A stretch of 64,000 nucleotides of DNA. Source: an uncultured SAR86 cluster bacterium. GTDB taxonomy: Bacteria > Pseudomonadota > Gammaproteobacteria > Magnimaribacterales > AG-339-G14. Shown here piece by piece: positions 13,044 through 22,514 of this stretch (position 1 is its first letter; each line of letters opens with the position of its first letter). Position numbers and translations under genes: made by a program. The stretch is from positions 286,695 through 350,694 of the forward strand of contig CACHCY010000001.1 of NCBI GenBank assembly GCA_902578495.1. The letters are read 5' to 3'. The notes beneath the pieces were generated by a model. The model searched no databases. It was not told the origin of the DNA and saw only the letters and a program-made list of their open reading frames with translations.

Positions 13044-13739
13044 TCAGAAATTGAGAGAGGAAATATCAATTTCTAATCCAGGTCCCATAGTTGATGACAT
13101 CGAAACTTTTGAAATAAAAACTCCTTTGGATGATGGAGGTTTTGATTTTTTTAAATCAGATAATAAATATTGTAAATTACTTTTTATTTCTTCCTTGCTT
13201 TGAGTTATTTGGCCTATTCTACAGTGAACAATTCCCTGTTTATCTGACTTAAATCTTACCTGACCAGCCTTAGCATTTTTTACCGCAACCGAAACATCTT
13301 TTGTTACCGTTTCGGACTTAGGATTAGGCATTAATCCTTTGGGTCCCAAAATTTGACCCAATGGACTTACAACTTTCATCGTATCTGGAGTAGCAACTAT
13401 GACATCATAGTCTATTTCCCCGGATTTCATTTCATCAGCGAGATCTTCCATGCCCACTTTATCTGCTCCAGCTTCAAGAGCACTTTTAGCCTCTTCACCC
13501 TCTGCAAAGACAGCAACCTTATATGAACGGCCAGTGCCATGAGGGAGATTAGATGCTCCCCTAACGTTTTGATCTGACTTCGATGGATCCACTCCTAGGT
13601 TAATACTCACATCAACTGACTCAGTAAATTTTTCAGACTTATGTTCAAACAAAATATCTAAAGCTTCTTCCAAATTATAGGACGATGCTTCTACTAACTT
13701 TTCTCTTAAAGGTTTATTTTTCTTAGATGTTTTAGCCAT
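13044..13739 (-). CDS. rplA: 50S ribosomal protein L1
   Basis: NVRGASNLPHGTGRSYKVAVFAEG...GPKGLMPNPKSETVT; L1. Confidence 0.98.
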   Translation of the reverse strand: MAKTSKKNKPLREKLVEASSYNLEEALDILFEHKSEKFTESVDVSINLGVDPSKSDQNVRGASNLPHGTGRSYKVAVFAEGEEAKSALEAGADKVGMEDLADEMKSGEIDYDVIVATPDTMKVVSPLGQILGPKGLMPNPKSETVTKDVSVAVKNAKAGQVRFKSDKQGIVHCRIGQITQSKEEIKSNLQYLLSDLKKSKPPSSKGVFISKVSMSSTMGPGLEIDISSLNF

Positions 13740-14170
13740 TAATCTATTACCTCTATTCCCATGCTTCTGGCACTTCCAGAAATAATTTTTACTGCAGCAT
13801 CCATATCAGCAGCGTTGAGATCCTGCATTTTCTTTTCTGCTATTTCCTCAACTTGAGCCCTAGTTACTTTTCCTACTTTTAATGAGTTTGGCGTAGGGCT
13901 ACCCTTATCAAGTCCAGCAGCCTTTTTTAGGAGAATGCTTGCAGGAGTTGTCTTTACTATAAAATCAAAACTTTTGTCTTCGTAAACTGTTATAACAACA
14001 GGCACGGGAACATTCTTTTCCATATCGTTAGTCTTAGAATTAAATGCATTACAAAAGTCCATCAAGTTTACACCGTGTTGGCCCAGTGCAGGTCCAACAG
14101 GAGGGCTTGGAGAGGCAGCGCCAGCAGGTACTTGGAGTTTAATATATGTATCTATCTTTTTGTCTGCCAT
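13739..14170 (-). CDS. rplK: 50S ribosomal protein L11
   Basis: [36 protein letters not shown]11. Confidence 0.98.
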   Translation of the reverse strand: MADKKIDTYIKLQVPAGAASPSPPVGPALGQHGVNLMDFCNAFNSKTNDMEKNVPVPVVITVYEDKSFDFIVKTTPASILLKKAAGLDKGSPTPNSLKVGKVTRAQVEEIAEKKMQDLNAADMDAAVKIISGSARSMGIEVID

Positions 14171-14703
14171 TATGCTCTCTCAATTTGATTGAAATCTAAC
14201 TCGACCGGAGTTGATCTTCCAAAGATCATCACCGCTACTTTTACTTTTCCTTTTTCTGAATCGACTTCTTCAATCACGCCACTAAAATCATTAAAGGGTC
14301 CATCAATAACTCTAATCATTTCACCGGCTTCGTAAATATTTTGCTGTGAAGTGGTTTCAACTCCAGATTCTATTTGGTTTAAAATTCTGTTTGCTTCGTT
14401 TTCTGAAATTGGTCTCGGATTGGTTTTAGTGCCTCCGATGAAACCCAAAACCCTTGGAGTCTCTTTGACAAGATGCCATGTATCATCATTCATTTCCATC
14501 TCAACCAAAATGTAACCTGGGAAAAATTTCTTTTGTGTAGTTTTTTCCTTTCCTCCTTTCATTTCAGTTATTTCTTCGGAAGGCACTTCTATCTTTCCAA
14601 AAAAATCCTCCATGCCGTTGAGGGTTATTCTTTCTAAAAGCTGCTCTTTGGCCTTATTTTCATATCCAGAATAAGAATTAAGAACATACCAAGATTTCGA
14701 CAT
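14170..14703 (-). CDS. nusG: Transcription termination/antitermination protein NusG
   Basis: [22 protein letters not shown]... and KOW region [22 protein letters not shown]. Confidence 0.97.
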   Translation of the reverse strand: MSKSWYVLNSYSGYENKAKEQLLERITLNGMEDFFGKIEVPSEEITEMKGGKEKTTQKKFFPGYILVEMEMNDDTWHLVKETPRVLGFIGGTKTNPRPISENEANRILNQIESGVETTSQQNIYEAGEMIRVIDGPFNDFSGVIEEVDSEKGKVKVAVMIFGRSTPVELDFNQIERA

Positions 14704-14706
14704 TAT

Positions 14707-15054
14707 CTACCCCAATAATAAATTTAATCCGAAAGAAAAGAGAGAATCCAAGCCCCATAACAACAATGAAGCAACAATTACTGCAGCTAAAACAATAAGA
14801 GTTGTTTGAGTCGTCTCAGTTCTATTGGGCCAGACTACTTTTCTAATTTCAGTTAGAGAAGTAATAATTAAGTTGTATGCGGAATTGCCGAAAATTGTGA
14901 ATCTAATTATTGCTAAACCCAAAATCAATAGAGCAATCACAATCAAGGTTCTGTATAAAAGAGCTACTTCAGAGTAATAAGAATTCCCCCAGACAGCAAT
15001 CAGGATAACTGCTGAGCCAAGGATCCATAAAATTTTACTGCTAACTGAAGTCAT
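14707..15054 (-). CDS. secE: Preprotein translocase subunit SecE
   Basis: Three hydrophobic segments and EIRKVVWPNRTETTQTTLIV SecE motif; upstream of nusG. Confidence 0.95.
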   Translation of the reverse strand: MTSVSSKILWILGSAVILIAVWGNSYYSEVALLYRTLIVIALLILGLAIIRFTIFGNSAYNLIITSLTEIRKVVWPNRTETTQTTLIVLAAVIVASLLLWGLDSLFSFGLNLLLG

Positions 15055-15080
15055 ATTGTTTTATCTTATATCCATCTCCG

Positions 15081-15156
15081 TGGCAGGCCAGGAGGGAATC
15101 GAACCCCCAACCTGCGGTTTTGGAGACCGCCGCTCTACCAATTGAGCTACTGGCCT
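15081..15156 (-). tRNA. tRNA-Trp (anticodon CCA)
   Basis: AGGCCAGTAGCTCAATTGGTAGAGCGGCGGTCTCCAAAACCGCAGGTTGGGGGTTCGATTCCCTCCTGGCCTGCCA; perfect 7-bp acceptor stem, encoded CCA. Confidence 0.97.
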
Positions 15157-16348
15157 ATTGAACGATTTTGGATACTACTCCGGAACCAACAGTTCTGCCA
15201 CCTTCTCTGATAGCAAAACGCATTCCTTCTTCCATGGCGATTGGTGATATCAATTCAACATTAATTGCCACATCATCACCTGGCATAACCATCTCAACTC
15301 CATCAGGAAGAATGACTTCACCAGTCACGTCGGTTGTCCTTACATAAAACTGCGGTCTATAACCTTTAAAGAAAGGAGTATGTCTGCCACCTTCTTCTTT
15401 ATTTAATACATAGACTTGAGCTTCAAACTTAGTGTGAGGAGTTATTGAACCAGGCTTAGACAGTACCTGACCTCTTTCAACTTCTTCTCTTTTTGTACCT
15501 CTTAGAAGAACTCCAACATTTTCACCAGCACGACCTTCATCAAGAAGTTTTCTGAACATCTCTACACCAGTGCAAGTAGTTTTTTCTGTGTCTTTTATTC
15601 CAACAATTTCCATCTCATCATTGACAGAAACCATACCTCTTTCAATTCTTCCAGTAACAACAGTTCCTCTTCCTTGAATTGAAAAGATATCTTCAATAGG
15701 CATTAAGAAAGGTTTATCTAGATCTCTAACTGGCTCAGGAATGTTGCTGTCCAATGACTCAACCAATTTAAGAATAGCTTCTTTTCCGTGCTCGCCTTCA
15801 TCGCCTTCTAGAGCCTTTAAAGCAGACCCAATGGTTATAGGAGTGTCATCCCCAGGGAAATCATACTCATTTAAAAGGTCTCGGATTTCTACTTCTACTA
15901 ACTCAATTAACTCAGCATCATCTACCTGATCAGCTTTGTTTAAGAAGACTACGATGTGCTCAACACCTACCTGTCTTGCTAATAAGATGTGTTCTCTAGT
16001 TTGAGGCATGGGTCCATCTGCGGCATTTACAACCAATATAGCTCCATCCATTTGGGCTGCACCAGTAATCATGTTTTTTACATAGTCAGCGTGTCCTGGA
16101 CAATCTACGTGTGCGTAGTGTCTTGCTGGAGAATCATATTCAACGTGTGATGTTGCTATGGTTATACCTCTTTCTTTTTCTTCAGGAGCATTATCGATCC
16201 CTTCAAAAGCTACAGCTTCACCTGAACCATGAGCCTCTGCACAAACTTTTGTTAAAGCAGCAGTCAAGGTAGTTTTACCGTGGTCCACGTGACCGATAGT
16301 GCCCACATTTACGTGTGGTTTGGTTCTTTCAAATTTTTCTTTAGCCAT
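15155..16348 (-). CDS. tuf: Elongation factor Tu
   Basis: [33 protein letters not shown]...; ends [10 protein letters not shown] with TAG sharing two bases with tRNA-Trp. Confidence 0.98.
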   Translation of the reverse strand: MAKEKFERTKPHVNVGTIGHVDHGKTTLTAALTKVCAEAHGSGEAVAFEGIDNAPEEKERGITIATSHVEYDSPARHYAHVDCPGHADYVKNMITGAAQMDGAILVVNAADGPMPQTREHILLARQVGVEHIVVFLNKADQVDDAELIELVEVEIRDLLNEYDFPGDDTPITIGSALKALEGDEGEHGKEAILKLVESLDSNIPEPVRDLDKPFLMPIEDIFSIQGRGTVVTGRIERGMVSVNDEMEIVGIKDTEKTTCTGVEMFRKLLDEGRAGENVGVLLRGTKREEVERGQVLSKPGSITPHTKFEAQVYVLNKEEGGRHTPFFKGYRPQFYVRTTDVTGEVILPDGVEMVMPGDDVAINVELISPIAMEEGMRFAIREGGRTVGSGVVSKIVQ

Positions 16349-16376
16349 TGTCTATCCTCTTAAAAAATGTACTGTC

Positions 16377-16452
<76 letters not shown>

Positions 16453-16574
16453 ATAAATGTTCATAAATTCCGGATCAAAAAAGGATATATTCTTGTTAAA
16501 AATACAATCAAATATCCTAGACCATTCGCTCCGGTGGCATTTATACTGTTTTCTTGTCATAAAGGCAAGAATTT

Positions 16575-16659
16575 CTGGTGGAGGGGGCAGGATTCGAACC
16601 TGCGAAGCCGAAGCGGCTGATTTACAGTCAGCTGGGTTTGACCGCTCCCCAACCCCTCC
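16575..16659 (-). tRNA. tRNA-Tyr (anticodon GTA)
   Basis: GGAGGGGTTGGGGAGCGGTCAAACCCAGCTGACTGTAAATCAGCCGCTTCGGCTTCGCAGGTTCGAATCCTGCCCCCTCCACCA; long variable arm typical of Tyr. Confidence 0.97.
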
Positions 16660-16673
16660 AGTCAGAGCGTGGT

Positions 16674-16702
16674 ATTCTCGGAGTCATGATAGAAGTTGTC
16701 AA
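16674..16702 (-). promoter_or_regulatory. Predicted sigma70 promoter for tRNA-Tyr/tRNA-Thr/tuf operon
   Basis: Minus strand TTGACA (16697-16702), 17-bp spacer, GAGAAT (16674-16679), 14 nt before the tRNA-Tyr 5' end. Confidence 0.65.
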
Positions 16703-17483
16703 CAAAAATCCTTTAGATAAAGAAAAAATATTATCAAAACTTAGTAATGAATTTAGATCAAAAGTTGTTCTAGAGGTATTCGATACCATTAGTTCTACGA
16801 ATGACTACCTTTTAAGAAAAGAAAAAAATAAAAATAAAGATATAAAAATATGCATTGCAGAAGAGCAAACTAAAGGTAGAGGACGAAGAGGTAAATCGTG
16901 GATTAGTCCTAAATTTAAAAATATATATTTTTCCCTGAACTCATATTTGAAAAAAGAAGATTTATCTGGACTCAGCATAGCAGTAGCTTTATCAGTATCT
17001 AAAGTCCTTACTAAAATAAATGTGATGTCTTTGATCAAGTGGCCTAATGACCTTCTTGTAGGAAATAAAAAAATTTGTGGAATTTTGATAGAAACGGCAA
17101 AAGTAGGTGAATTGACCAAAGTAGTTATTGGCATAGGAATCAATGTAAACATGGAATATTCAGAGCTTATAGATCAAGAGTGGACCTCAATAAAATTAGA
17201 AAAGAAACAATCAGTAGATAGAAACTCAATCATTACAGAAATGATTAATCAATTATGCATAACCTTAAATAAGTTTGAGCAAGAAGAGTTTGATTACTTC
17301 ATTAACAAATTTACATCTTTAGATTTGTTAAAAGACAAGCAATTTACTCTGAAAGATAAACCTAATGAAACATTCATTGGAAAAGGAATAGATAATAAAG
17401 GCCTCTTAATCGCTCAAAATTTGAAGGATCAAAGGATAGTGAAATTTAGTTCCGGAGAAGTATCTTTAAAATTAAAGAAATGA
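16686..17483 (+). CDS. birA: Biotin--[acetyl-CoA-carboxylase] ligase, short form without HTH domain
   Basis: VFDTISSTNDYLL, GRGRRGKSWISP, KWPNDLLVGNKKICGILIE, VVIGIGINVNM motifs. ATG at 16686; upstream extension in the track reads antisense through tRNA-Tyr. Confidence 0.9.
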   Translation: MIEVVNKNPLDKEKILSKLSNEFRSKVVLEVFDTISSTNDYLLRKEKNKNKDIKICIAEEQTKGRGRRGKSWISPKFKNIYFSLNSYLKKEDLSGLSIAVALSVSKVLTKINVMSLIKWPNDLLVGNKKICGILIETAKVGELTKVVIGIGINVNMEYSELIDQEWTSIKLEKKQSVDRNSIITEMINQLCITLNKFEQEEFDYFINKFTSLDLLKDKQFTLKDKPNETFIGKGIDNKGLLIAQNLKDQRIVKFSSGEVSLKLKK

Positions 17484-17486
17484 GTT

Positions 17487-17492
17487 TATAAT
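17487..17492 (+). promoter_or_regulatory. Putative -10 element for tRNA-Thr(TGT)
   Basis: Exact TATAAT 10 nt upstream of the tRNA and just after the birA stop; no convincing -35. Confidence 0.4.
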
Positions 17493-17502
17493 TCTTGTCG
17501 TT

Positions 17503-17578
17503 GCTGGCGTAGCTCAGTTGGTAGAGCTCCTGATTTGTAATCAGGCGGTCGTAGGTTCGACTCCTATCGCCAGCTCCA
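17503..17578 (+). tRNA. tRNA-Thr (anticodon TGT)
   Basis: GCTGGCGTAGCTCAGTTGGTAGAGCTCCTGATTTGTAATCAGGCGGTCGTAGGTTCGACTCCTATCGCCAGCTCCA. Confidence 0.97.
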
Positions 17579-18044
17579 CTTTGGAGACTAAGACTCCCGT
17601 TGAATCTCCATAGACCCAATCATTTGAATTTATTATCAACCCGTCTATTTCAATAGGGGCATCAATGGAACCTCTATCTTTTTTTTCACTTTTTTTAGGA
17701 ACAGAGCCAAGGGCAAAAATTCCCATATCGATTGTTTTCAAGACATCTACATCCCTAACGCAGCCGAGGATAATTATTCCATTCCAATTATTTTTACAAG
17801 CATTTTCAGCAATCATGTCTCCCAAGAGGGCAACCTCAAAACTTTTATTTCCATCGACAAAAAGAACTCCTCCCTGCCCTTCTGTTGCTAATATTTTTTT
17901 AACAAAAGAATTATCGTTTGGAGCATGAACTGTTTTTATAGGCCCGTAAAGAAAATCTCTAGCTCCATACGAATTAAATTGTAAGCCAACGAATGGAACG
18001 CTGGGATTAAGATCGCTAAGGTCTGGAGTTGAAATTTTTTGCAT
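17541..18044 (-). CDS. RraA-family protein (RNase E activity regulator A-like / HMG aldolase family)
   Basis: PDLSDLNPSVPFVGLQFNSYGARDFLYGPIKTV...GDMIAENACKNNWNGIIILGCVRDVDVLKTIDMGIFALG; RraA-like. C-terminus overlaps tRNA-Thr antisense. Confidence 0.85.
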   Translation of the reverse strand: MQKISTPDLSDLNPSVPFVGLQFNSYGARDFLYGPIKTVHAPNDNSFVKKILATEGQGGVLFVDGNKSFEVALLGDMIAENACKNNWNGIIILGCVRDVDVLKTIDMGIFALGSVPKKSEKKDRGSIDAPIEIDGLIINSNDWVYGDSTGVLVSKVELAIGVEPTTA

Positions 18045-18046
18045 TT

Positions 18047-18976
18047 CTAAAGATTATTTAAAATTGGTTTATAAGTCGATCCTTTTTCAAACTCATCCAT
18101 TATTTTGGATATTTGTTTAATTGATTTGGACGCATCCTCAACGGTAAAACCCTTTCCTTCGAGAATTGATTCATAACTCTTGGTATGCAAATCTTGGAAT
18201 CCTCCAGTAAATTCAAATTCATCTCCGTTTATGGTGAAGGATCGATACAGAACTTCCTCTTGTCCCATTTCTTTAAGTTTTTCTTTGGATAAAACATTGA
18301 TCATTATTAAAACTTTCGCGTTTTCATGTTCGATAAGAACGTTAGCTTGATTGAGAGATAACTTGTTGACATTGAAATTTGAAACTTGGCCAAAAATATC
18401 AATCAAGATATCCAGATAATGAATACCAAACTCGAAAAGAATCCCTCCTGATTTATTTTCACTTCCTCTCCAGGAAGAAAAAAACTCTGAACCTCTTGTC
18501 GTAGCATATATCAGGATGACTTCATGTTTTTCTTCTGACTTTTGTGAGGTTATATTTTGTTTCAATTGAATTATTGATTCATGAAATCTTAATTGCATAA
18601 TTGTAAAAACCTTAGCAGCAGAAACGGATTCAGATTTTCTAATCCTGTCTAAGTCTGAAATAGATAAAGCGAGGGGCTTTTCACAAATCACATTGATATC
18701 ATTTTCCAAGCAAGTAATTATTTGATCAGTATGTAAGTGATTTGGAGTGCAGATTGAAATATAGTCTAAGTTATCTTTATGATGGAATTTGATCATTTCC
18801 TCAAGACTATCAAGGGTTTCTATGTTCTTAGAAAGGAATTCTTTTTTTTGGGCTGAGTTAAAATCCAAATCACTGACACATTTTAGATCTGCACCAATAT
18901 TATTGATTGCTTGAATATGGCGAGGAGCTATGTACCCTAGTGCTCCCAATAATCCAAATTTGAGCTTATTACCCAT
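18047..18976 (-). CDS. Gfo/Idh/MocA-family oxidoreductase (WlbA/WbpB-like)
   Basis: Rossmann start FGLLGALGYIAPRHIQAINNIGADLKCVSD; NVICEKPLALS motif. Confidence 0.85.
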   Translation of the reverse strand: MGNKLKFGLLGALGYIAPRHIQAINNIGADLKCVSDLDFNSAQKKEFLSKNIETLDSLEEMIKFHHKDNLDYISICTPNHLHTDQIITCLENDINVICEKPLALSISDLDRIRKSESVSAAKVFTIMQLRFHESIIQLKQNITSQKSEEKHEVILIYATTRGSEFFSSWRGSENKSGGILFEFGIHYLDILIDIFGQVSNFNVNKLSLNQANVLIEHENAKVLIMINVLSKEKLKEMGQEEVLYRSFTINGDEFEFTGGFQDLHTKSYESILEGKGFTVEDASKSIKQISKIMDEFEKGSTYKPILNNL

Positions 18977-19012
18977 TGAAAAAGTATACTTGAGTAACTC
19001 ATTGAGACATAA

Positions 19013-20875
19013 ATGTTTAAAGGAATTGTAAAACTTTCAAAAAATGGCAAAGGATCTTTATTAGTATCTGAAAATCTATCATTTAAACTTTCAAGAAAGG
19101 AATTATTCAAAGTATTTCCGGGCGATAAGGTTGAATGTTCAGTTCAGCAAGATAAAGCAACCATTCAAAAAATAATCGAGAGAAATACAACCGAAGTCAT
19201 AGGTAAATTAAAAAAAACTAACAAAGGATGGATTGCAGAATCCGTCAACAATGAATTTCATCTAGAAATAGTTATAAAAAAGAATACCTCTAAAAAACTT
19301 AAAAATGGTGACTTTTGTAAAATAAAAATAAAAAAACAACCAAGCTTAAAACATAGGCCTGAAGGTTACATAGTTGAGCAACTTATATTTTCAAATATTT
19401 TTGAAGAAGCAGACGAGATTGCTTTGCAAACAAATCTTAATATTAAGAGAACTTTTCCAAAAACAATTTTGCCAGAAATAAATAGGATTTTGAAAGAACA
19501 TAATTCTGGAAATTTACCTTCTGAATATGAAGATTTAACTGATAAAAATTTTTTTACTATTGATGGTAAAAATGCAAAAGATTTTGATGACGCAATTTGC
19601 TGCGAACAAACTTCAAATGGATACAAATTATCAGTAGCAATTGCTGATGTCTCTGCTTTTGTCTCTGAAGGATCTTCCTTAGATAAAGTGGCCGCAGAAA
19701 GAGCAACATCAATTTATTTGAATTCAAAAGTTATTCCAATGCTACCAAAAGAATTATCAAATGATATTTGCTCTCTTCGCCCCCTTGAAAAAAGGTTAAC
19801 GCTGGTCTGCGAAATGATTCTTGATAGAGATTGCTCTCTTAAAACTTTCAAATTTTATTCAGCAATAATCGAATCGAAGAAAAGGTTTACTTATGACGAA
19901 CTTTCAAATCTTGAGAAAGGTGACATAGATAGACATCCAGAATTTTCAAATGATTTAAAGAAATTATTAGAAATATGCAAAAAAAGAATTGAAATAAGGA
20001 AACAAAGGCTCGCAATAGATTTTGATATGAATGAGTACCGACCAGAAGTTAAGAAAGGAAAACTAAAAGCTTTTGTTCCGGTAACAAGATATTTAAGTCA
20101 CAAGGCTGTTGAGGAATGCATGATTTTGGCAAACATATCTGCTGCAAAATTTCTAAAGGAAAATCAAATAAGCACTATTTTTAGATTTCATGACTTCCCG
20201 GATATGGATAAGATCATTTCATTACAAAAATTTCTTCAATCAAGAGGTTTACCCATATCAGAGGATTTTAATCTTTCAAGAAAATCTATTTTCGATTGGG
20301 TTCAAAAAACCTCAAAGCATAAAATCAATGAAATCTTAGCTCTTGAAATTCTAAAAAGCATGAAACTCGCAATATACTCTTCTGAGAGGAGTGAACATTT
20401 CGCTTTGGGTTTAGATGAATATTTGCACTTCACCTCGCCCATCAGAAGATATCCAGATTTAGTGGTTCATAGATGTATAAAACAAATTATTCATAACAAG
20501 AAATTTAAATCTTTATCAGAAAATGATTTAGCTGACATTGCAGAAAATTGCAGTTTTAGAGAAAGAGAGGCTGATCAAATTTCTAGGGAAGCAGATAAAG
20601 TCCTGAGATCGCGATGCGGACAAAATTATATAGGGAATAAATTTTCTGGAATCATAACCGGAGTTACAGAATTTGGAGTATTTGTGAAGCTAGATCAAAT
20701 TAACATTGAAGGGTTGTGTCACATAAGCTCATTCAAAAATAAATATTACAATTTTAATTATGAGATGAAATCCTTAGTCAGTAGACAAGGTACGATAAGC
20801 ATTGGAGATAAAATGAGTTGCATTATCGAATCGGTGCATCCTTATGAAGGTAAAATAAGTCTAATACCGGCGTAA
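19013..20875 (+). CDS. rnr: Ribonuclease R (RNB family exoribonuclease)
   Basis: DGKNAKDFDDAICCEQ active site; HFTSPIRRYPDLVVHR; C-terminal S1 domain GIITGVTEFGVFVKL. Confidence 0.92.
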   Translation: MFKGIVKLSKNGKGSLLVSENLSFKLSRKELFKVFPGDKVECSVQQDKATIQKIIERNTTEVIGKLKKTNKGWIAESVNNEFHLEIVIKKNTSKKLKNGDFCKIKIKKQPSLKHRPEGYIVEQLIFSNIFEEADEIALQTNLNIKRTFPKTILPEINRILKEHNSGNLPSEYEDLTDKNFFTIDGKNAKDFDDAICCEQTSNGYKLSVAIADVSAFVSEGSSLDKVAAERATSIYLNSKVIPMLPKELSNDICSLRPLEKRLTLVCEMILDRDCSLKTFKFYSAIIESKKRFTYDELSNLEKGDIDRHPEFSNDLKKLLEICKKRIEIRKQRLAIDFDMNEYRPEVKKGKLKAFVPVTRYLSHKAVEECMILANISAAKFLKENQISTIFRFHDFPDMDKIISLQKFLQSRGLPISEDFNLSRKSIFDWVQKTSKHKINEILALEILKSMKLAIYSSERSEHFALGLDEYLHFTSPIRRYPDLVVHRCIKQIIHNKKFKSLSENDLADIAENCSFREREADQISREADKVLRSRCGQNYIGNKFSGIITGVTEFGVFVKLDQINIEGLCHISSFKNKYYNFNYEMKSLVSRQGTISIGDKMSCIIESVHPYEGKISLIPA

Positions 20876-20877
20876 AA

Positions 20878-21588
20878 ATGTTCGAGACATCAGATTTAAA
20901 TACGATCAAAACTTTACTTGTCAACAAACCTGAGTCAGTTAGATTGTTGGAGGTAGATGACAATTCAATTTCAAAAAGAATTAAAGATATAAAAAAGATC
21001 GCTTTAGAGAAGAAATTAAAAATAGAAATAAAAAAATTTAAAAATCCAAGTAAAAAGATCAATCTGATTTTCAAACCATCAGAACCAAAAAATATAGAGT
21101 ACCTGGAAAAATTTTTAGAAACTAAAGAGGACGCCGTTATTCTTTTGCTTGATCACATAACAGATCCCAACAACCTAGGGTCAATCCTCCGCACAAGCTT
21201 GGGAGGAATGGTTGATGCGGTAGTGGTTCCAAAATCCAGGGCATGTCATTTAACTACATCAGTAAGAGAAGTTTCAAAAGGATCAAGCGAACTTATCCCA
21301 TTTGTGATTGTGCCAAACCTTAAGAGGATTACAGAGATGCTAAAGCTTAGAGGGTTTTTAATCTATGGAGCTGAAGGGAGTTCACAGTCAGAATCTATTT
21401 ACGATACTGATTTTTCCAAAAAAATAGGCTTAATAATAGGTTCAGAAAATACAGGTATTCAAGAAACTTTAAAATCAAAATGCGATAAAATAATCAAAAT
21501 TCCAATAAGCGATAAATTGGAGAGTCTCAATGCAGCTATTGCAACTTCAGTAATTGTTTTTGAGATTAATAGACAAAGAACAAACTAG
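20878..21588 (+). CDS. rlmB: 23S rRNA (guanosine-2'-O-)-methyltransferase, SpoU family
   Basis: [56 protein letters not shown] motifs; follows rnr. Confidence 0.9.
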   Translation: MFETSDLNTIKTLLVNKPESVRLLEVDDNSISKRIKDIKKIALEKKLKIEIKKFKNPSKKINLIFKPSEPKNIEYLEKFLETKEDAVILLLDHITDPNNLGSILRTSLGGMVDAVVVPKSRACHLTTSVREVSKGSSELIPFVIVPNLKRITEMLKLRGFLIYGAEGSSQSESIYDTDFSKKIGLIIGSENTGIQETLKSKCDKIIKIPISDKLESLNAAIATSVIVFEINRQRTN

Positions 21589-21590
21589 AA

Positions 21591-22511
21591 ATGCTAGCTC
21601 AAAGAACTTTAACTAATCCCATCAAGGCAAGTGGCGTAGGCTTGCATTCAGGTAGAAAAATTACAATAAAACTTTTACCCGCACCTGAAGATACTGGAAT
21701 TATTTTCCAGAGAGTTGACTGTGACCCAGTTGTTGAGATCCAGGCTACCGTTGAAAACGTAGGAGCTACAGCACTCGCAACAACACTGGTAAGTGGAGAT
21801 ATTGAAATCTCTACAGTTGAACATATGCTCTCTGCTTTTGCAGGTTTAGGCATCGATAATGCTTATGTCCAAATAAATGACATTGAAGTCCCAATCATGG
21901 ATGGTTCAGCAAATCCTTTTGTTTTTTTGATTCAATCAGCTGGCATAAAGGAACAAAAAGAAGTTAAAAAATTTATAAAAATAAAAAAACCGGTATCTGT
22001 GAAAGCTAACAATGGCGCGAGAGTATCACTTTCGCCCTATGATGGTTTCAAAGTAAGCTATGAACTTGATTATGATCATCCTGTTCATAAAAGACAGCCC
22101 AACAAGGCTACCATTGACTTCAATTCAACAACTTTTCTCAAAGAGATATCTCGTGCAAGAACTTTTGGCTTTATGAGTGAAGTTGATGCATTAAAAAAAG
22201 AAAACTTAGCTCTAGGGGCAAGTGAGAAAAATGCAATAGCAATTGGTGAAAATGAAATTCTTAATGAAGAAGGTTTGAGGTCGGATGATGAGTTCGTCAA
22301 ACATAAAATTCTTGATGTCATTGGTGACTTATATTTACTAAAACACAATCTAATTGGATCTTTTGAAGGTTATAAATCTGGTCATTCTCATAATAACCAA
22401 CTTTTAAGAAAACTTATCGATAATCCTGATACTTGGGAAATTATTACTGCAGAAGAAGGCAATCAGTTCATCAGATATATCGATCCAATCATTGACCCGA
22501 GCACAGGATAA
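21591..22511 (+). CDS. lpxC: UDP-3-O-acyl-N-acetylglucosamine deacetylase
   Basis: [72 protein letters not shown]. Confidence 0.97.
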   Translation: MLAQRTLTNPIKASGVGLHSGRKITIKLLPAPEDTGIIFQRVDCDPVVEIQATVENVGATALATTLVSGDIEISTVEHMLSAFAGLGIDNAYVQINDIEVPIMDGSANPFVFLIQSAGIKEQKEVKKFIKIKKPVSVKANNGARVSLSPYDGFKVSYELDYDHPVHKRQPNKATIDFNSTTFLKEISRARTFGFMSEVDALKKENLALGASEKNAIAIGENEILNEEGLRSDDEFVKHKILDVIGDLYLLKHNLIGSFEGYKSGHSHNNQLLRKLIDNPDTWEIITAEEGNQFIRYIDPIIDPSTG

Positions 22512-22514
22512 GAA

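Noticed and set aside
16578-16685. N-terminal extension of the birA ORF (MEGAGFEPAKPKRLIYSQLGLTAPQPLQSERGILGV)
   Set aside because: It is the antisense translation of tRNA-Tyr; the real start is the ATG at 16686.
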